From an uncultured Oscillibacter sp. (lineage in GTDB: Bacteria > Bacillota > Clostridia > Oscillospirales > Oscillospiraceae): a stretch of DNA of 9,040 nucleotides. Below, piece by piece: positions 7,042 to 9,040 of this stretch; position 1 is the stretch's first letter; every line of letters starts with the position of its first letter. The notes beneath the pieces were generated by a model. The model had not been told where the DNA came from, did no database searches, and worked only from the letters and a program-made list of their open reading frames with translations. The translations under genes were made by a program, and so were the position numbers. The stretch is taken from the NCBI RefSeq assembly GCF_900544955.1, contig NZ_UQXD01000063.1, positions 1 through 9,040 of the forward strand, in the 5' to 3' direction.

Positions 7042-7095
7042 AAACGGGAAAAACGGATCCATTGTAAACAAATTGTGAAGCATCGCCTTTCCCCG

Positions 7096-7124
7096 TTGAC
7101 TTTCCCGCCCGGAGCCGTTATGAT
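7096..7124 (+). promoter_or_regulatory. Promoter of the small RNA candidate
   Basis: TTGACT (7096-7101), a 17-bp spacer and TATGAT (7119-7124) form one of the two best sigma-A promoters in the window. Start is expected near 7131. No protein reading frame follows before the terminator at 7187, so the promoter serves a short untranslated transcript. Confidence 0.75.
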
Positions 7125-7130
7125 AAACCC

Positions 7131-7240
7131 ATCAAGCAAAAAGCTTGTAACGCATATCATTTTCCCTCTCCTTTCTCTATATCATACGGCAAAGCGGACG
7201 GTTTCGACGGACCGTCCGCTTTGCCGTTTTCTTTTATTTT
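7131..7240 (+). ncRNA. Candidate small regulatory RNA, about 105 nt
   Basis: A free-standing transcription unit, with a near-consensus promoter at 7096-7124 and a very strong intrinsic terminator at 7187-7240. The predicted RNA has three parts. The 5' hairpin is CAAGC-aaaaa-GCTTG (7133-7147). The middle is unpaired and holds the 19-nt pyrimidine-only tract TTTTCCCTCTCCTTTCTCT (7160-7178), bracketed by two copies of ATATCAT (7154-7160, 7179-7185). The 3' end is the 16-bp terminator stem. There is no ATG or GTG reading frame in it. The CTCCTTTCT core is complementary to Shine-Dalgarno sequences, as in the C/U-rich seed loops of trans-acting small RNAs in Firmicutes. A role as a leader for the gene at 7327 is less likely, since that gene has its own promoter after the terminator and I see no sequence able to pair as an antiterminator. 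I do not recognise it as 6S RNA or any named family. Confidence 0.6.
7187..7240 (+). terminator. Intrinsic terminator of the small RNA candidate
   Basis: Perfect 16-bp stem CGGCAAAGCGGACGGT (7187-7202) / ACCGTCCGCTTTGCCG (7211-7226) with an eight-base loop, followed at once by TTTTCTTTTATTTT (7227-7240). The T-tract is on the plus strand only, so it stops rightward transcription and does not serve the marR operon. Confidence 0.92.
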
Positions 7241-7266
7241 GATTTATCGAAAAACAATAAAAAATC

Positions 7267-7279
7267 ATTGACAATCAAT
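7267..7279. promoter_or_regulatory. Short palindrome on the -35 box, possible operator
   Basis: ATTGA-caa-TCAAT is an inverted repeat with 5-bp arms that covers the TTGACA -35 hexamer (7268-7273) of the DUF2975 operon. A protein bound here would block RNA polymerase. The operon's own YozG-like HTH protein is the obvious candidate (inference). The repeat is short and in AT-rich DNA, so it may be chance. Confidence 0.3.
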
Positions 7280-7296
7280 AATTTCCATGGTAGGAT
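7268..7296 (+). promoter_or_regulatory. Promoter of the DUF2975 operon
   Basis: Consensus TTGACA (7268-7273), a 17-bp spacer and TAGGAT (7291-7296), with an extended TGG directly before the -10 box. Start is expected near 7303, leaving a 24-nt leader with AAAGGGGG (7311-7318) eight bases before the ATG at 7327. It lies after the small RNA terminator, so this operon is transcribed independently. Confidence 0.75.
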
Positions 7297-7326
7297 GCAA
7301 CTACAAGTTCAAAGGGGGAATGTTCC

Positions 7327-7887
7327 ATGGAATCCACATCCGTCCAAAAAATTGCCCGGGTGCTCCACGCGCTGGTGCTGGCGGCGCTGGTGTGCAACCT
7401 CATCATGCTGCCCCTGGTGCCCGGCCTGGTGCTCTTCCGCTTCGACCTGGACGGCATTCAGGCCCTTTGGCGGTACGATGTGGACGACTGCCTGGGGAAT
7501 TTTCTGGACGCCCTTCTCTCCTGGTGGTATCGGGGGGAGCCGTACACCATCATCCTGACGCTGTTTCTGCTGTTTTCCGGCATCTGCACCGCCGTGATCC
7601 TCTGGCAGGGCCTGCGGGTGCTGGACACCATCCTCCGCCAGCAGCCCTTCTCCATGTCCAACGCCGTCTCCCTCCGGCGGGCCGCCGGGGCCGCTTTCGT
7701 CATCTCCGGGGCCGCCCTGGCGCGGGTGGTGTTCAGCGTCTGCTTCTTCCGCTCCGCCGTGCCCCTGCTGTCCTACAACGCCCTCTTCGTCCCCATCTTC
7801 GCCATGTTCGGCCTGCTGTGCCTGGTCATGTCCGCCCTCTTCCGCCAGGCGGCGGAGATCAAGGCGGAAAACGACCTGACGATATAG
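7327..7887 (+). CDS. DUF2975 family four-span membrane protein
   Basis: A 186-residue protein with four predicted spans (about 14-36, 73-95, 119-141, 151-172). The pattern fits DUF2975 proteins of Firmicutes: a loop QPFSMSNAVSLRRAA (106-120) before span three, and an end reading LFRQAAEIKAENDLTI (171-186). These features and the following YozG-like regulator are the basis of the call. DUF2975 proteins have no established biochemical role; the conserved pairing with a small HTH protein suggests they sense or modulate something at the membrane together with it (inference). AAAGGGGG ahead of the ATG supports the start. First gene of an operon, eleven bases before the next start. Confidence 0.8.
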   Translation: MESTSVQKIARVLHALVLAALVCNLIMLPLVPGLVLFRFDLDGIQALWRYDVDDCLGNFLDALLSWWYRGEPYTIILTLFLLFSGICTAVILWQGLRVLDTILRQQPFSMSNAVSLRRAAGAAFVISGAALARVVFSVCFFRSAVPLLSYNALFVPIFAMFGLLCLVMSALFRQAAEIKAENDLTI

Positions 7888-7898
7888 GGGGCGGGGCT

Positions 7899-8129
7899 GT
7901 GGCGATTATTGTGAATCTGGACGTGATGATGGCAAGGCGGAAGATGACTCTCTCCCAGCTCTCGGAGAAGGTGGACATCACCCTGGCCAACCTGTCCATC
8001 CTGAAAAACAACAAGGCCAAGGCCATCCGTTTCTCCACGCTGGAGGCCGTCTGCGCCGCCCTGGACTGCCAGCCCGGGGACATTCTGGAATACGTGCCCG
8101 ATGCGGGCCGGGAGGAGGACGCGCCATGA
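7899..8129 (+). CDS. YozG-like small XRE/HTH transcriptional regulator
   Basis: A 76-residue protein that is nearly all helix-turn-helix. It starts VAIIVNLDVMMARRKMTLSQ, and continues with an HTH at about 17-45 (LSQLSEKVDITLANLSILKN). The strongly conserved KAIRFSTLEAVCAALDCQPGDILEY follows at residues 41-65 (shown in part: KAIRFSTLEA, then CQPGDILEY). This pattern is that of the Cro/CI-type YozG group, which commonly sits right after a DUF2975 gene. The start is GTG at 7899, with AGGGGG (7886-7891) seven bases upstream; the open frame extends back to 7287 but overlaps the DUF2975 gene in another phase. It probably represses its own operon by binding near the 7268 promoter (inference). Its stop overlaps the next gene as ATGA. 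Confidence 0.88.
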   Translation: MAIIVNLDVMMARRKMTLSQLSEKVDITLANLSILKNNKAKAIRFSTLEAVCAALDCQPGDILEYVPDAGREEDAP

Positions 8130-8473
8130 AAAAGCCCCGTGTCCGCCGCTGGGGAATTCTGCTGTGCCTTGTGCTGATTCTCGGCGGCATCTTTTATGTC
8201 CGCCACCACTTCACCCCGGAGCGCTGGAGCGCCCAGAAAAACCGGGGCAATCTGGTGGGCAGCCTCCTGCGCCAGTACGACGGCCTCTCCGGCATGGACG
8301 AGGCGGACCTGGACAGTCTGCTGGGCCAAGTCTCCACCGAGGACTGGCGGGGAGAGCGGCGCCGCTGCTACTGGATCGGCAGCGGCCGGGGACTGGAGTG
8401 GTTTCCCGAGTATATGATCGTCTACCTGGACCCCGGCGGCACCGTGGGCCGGGTGGAATTCGAGTGGGCCTGA
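8126..8473 (+). CDS. Small membrane-anchored protein of unknown function
   Basis: A 115-residue protein. Basic residues (KKPRVRR, 2-8) followed by one hydrophobic segment (about 10-25) form a signal anchor, so the remaining 90 residues should lie outside the cell membrane. Cys14 is inside the segment without a lipobox, so it is unlikely to be a lipoprotein. The end of the protein has the pattern RCYWIGSGRGLEWFP then MIVYLDPGGTVGRVEF (80-112), that is, paired strands with Gly turns. This recalls small BamE/SmpA-like beta folds that appear in many short secreted proteins, but I cannot confirm homology. It overlaps the HTH gene by four bases and has GGAGGAGG before its ATG, so it is translated with the regulator. 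Real gene by coupling, codon use and ribosome-binding site; function unknown. Confidence 0.75.
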   Translation: MKKPRVRRWGILLCLVLILGGIFYVRHHFTPERWSAQKNRGNLVGSLLRQYDGLSGMDEADLDSLLGQVSTEDWRGERRRCYWIGSGRGLEWFPEYMIVYLDPGGTVGRVEFEWA

Positions 8474-8484
8474 ACACATAACCG

Positions 8485-8505
8485 CCGTCCCCATCCCAGG
8501 GACGG
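8485..8505 (+). other. Intercistronic hairpin
   Basis: CCGTCCC (8485-8491) and GGGACGG (8499-8505) form a 7-bp stem with a seven-base loop in the 52-bp gap between two genes of the operon. The T-tract expected of a terminator is missing (ACCGAAAAGG follows), and the stem ends six bases before the AAAGGAG site at 8511-8517. It may mark an RNA processing or stability site, or tune translation of the next gene. Confidence 0.4.
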
Positions 8506-8525
8506 ACCGAAAAGGAGAACTGCAT

Positions 8526-9040
8526 ATGTCTGAACTGGAAAACGCCCTCCCGCCGGAGGGCGGGGCGAAGCCTACGCCAAAAACGGGAAAATCCTACGAA
8601 ATTGCCCGGCGGGACCGGCTGTTTGTGATCCTCACCCTCTGCTTTTGCCTGTTCCTGGTGAACACCTTCTTTTCCTGCGGCCCCACGGCGGGCCTCACCG
8701 CCGCCGTGTTCGCCTGGTACGCCCTGGTCCTCTCCTACACGGGCACCGCCGCCCTGGCCCAGGGCGTCAACCGGGTGCTGCTTCTGAGCAACCTCTTTCT
8801 GGCCACTACCTTCGCCCTGGGGTCCAACTGGACCTTCCGGCTGTGGAACCTGCTGGCCCTGCTGGTGCTGCTGCCGGTCCACGCCGTGGGCCTCTCCGGG
8901 GCGGGGCGGCTGCCCTGGCCCCGGCCCGCCATGCTGTGGGAGCGGTTCTGCCTGCTGCTGTTGAACCTGTTCGGCGCCCTGGGCGCCGCCTTTGCCGCCC
9001 TGTCCCCCGGCGGCGGGAGCCGCGTCCCCCGCCGGACGCT
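8526..9040 (+). CDS. Polytopic membrane protein, 3' end outside window (possibly DUF4153/DUF4173-like)
   Basis: The frame is open from the ATG at 8526 to the window end, giving at least 171 residues. AAAGGAGAA (8511-8519) lies at good distance upstream. A hydrophilic tail (1-30, ending in YEIARRDR) leads into at least five hydrophobic segments at about 32-50, 55-75, 83-99, 105-123 and 140-159. The pattern NWTFRLWNLLALLVLLPVHAVG followed by RLPWPRPAMLWERF (shown in parts: FRLWNLLALLVLL, then WPRPAMLWERF) recalls the large Firmicute membrane proteins annotated DUF4153 or DUF4173, but this is from memory of family style, not a search. Location after the DUF2975 / HTH / anchor genes on the same strand suggests a shared operon. 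Codon use is as GC-rich as its neighbours. Confidence 0.75.
   Translation, partial: MSELENALPPEGGAKPTPKTGKSYEIARRDRLFVILTLCFCLFLVNTFFSCGPTAGLTAAVFAWYALVLSYTGTAALAQGVNRVLLLSNLFLATTFALGSNWTFRLWNLLALLVLLPVHAVGLSGAGRLPWPRPAMLWERFCLLLLNLFGALGAAFAALSPGGGSRVPRRT

Noticed and set aside
7131..7326. Riboswitch or attenuator controlling the DUF2975 operon
   Set aside because: The terminator stem has no visible competing upstream partner, the segment before it is short with only a 5-bp hairpin, and the operon has its own consensus promoter downstream of the terminator. Not excluded outright, but less likely than a small RNA.
7287..7898. Long N-terminal extension of the YozG-like protein back to 7287
   Set aside because: The frame merely stays open in another phase of the DUF2975 gene and gives a Pro/Arg/Gly-rich product. 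The GTG at 7899 has a good AGGGGG site and matches the start of related proteins.
1..9040. tRNA, rRNA, CRISPR array, insertion sequence or phage attachment site
   Set aside because: I looked for these and saw no transposase or integrase frame, no regularly spaced repeats, and no tRNA- or rRNA-like sequence.

Overview
The window reads as a piece of chromosome from a GC-rich, Gram-positive anaerobe of the class Clostridia. An Oscillospiraceae-type gut bacterium (the Flavonifractor / Lawsonibacter / Oscillibacter neighbourhood) is the best guess. The reasons are strongly GC-biased third codon positions, AT-rich spacers with sigma-A-type promoters, purine-rich Shine-Dalgarno sites, and gene families typical of those bacteria. 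The taxon is an inference; there is no rRNA or other marker in the window.

Layout. (1) 18-1364, minus strand: a MATE-family drug/sodium antiporter. (2) 1365-1569: a divergent control region holding back-to-back promoters, a 19-bp palindrome and a pair of inverted arms that share the half-site CGGTTRG. (3) 1570-2826, plus strand: an unusual one-component regulator with an N-terminal XRE helix-turn-helix, one membrane span and a long outside domain. (4) 2837-2873: a perfect hairpin that ends the converging transcripts. (5) 2878-6927, minus strand: a three-gene operon, marR - ABC exporter subunit A - ABC exporter subunit B, with overlapping genes and its own promoter and operator-like repeats. 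The two ABC subunits have complementary defects and fit a heterodimeric multidrug exporter with one degenerate ATP site. (6) 6928-7326: a 399-bp spacer without a protein gene. It holds the marR promoter and a self-contained promoter-to-terminator unit of about 105 nt that looks like an undescribed small RNA. It also holds the promoter of the next operon. (7) 7327-9040, plus strand: an operon of a DUF2975-type four-span membrane protein, a YozG-like small HTH regulator, a small membrane-anchored protein, and a polytopic membrane protein cut by the window end.

How it fits together: two unrelated efflux systems (MATE and heterodimeric ABC), each beside its own regulator, suggest a local resistance/efflux neighbourhood. 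The right-hand operon is a separate membrane-protein-plus-repressor module of unknown purpose. The most noteworthy element is the small RNA candidate at about 7131-7240. It consists of a short 5' hairpin, a 19-nt all-pyrimidine single-stranded stretch able to pair with Shine-Dalgarno sequences, and a 16-bp terminator stem.
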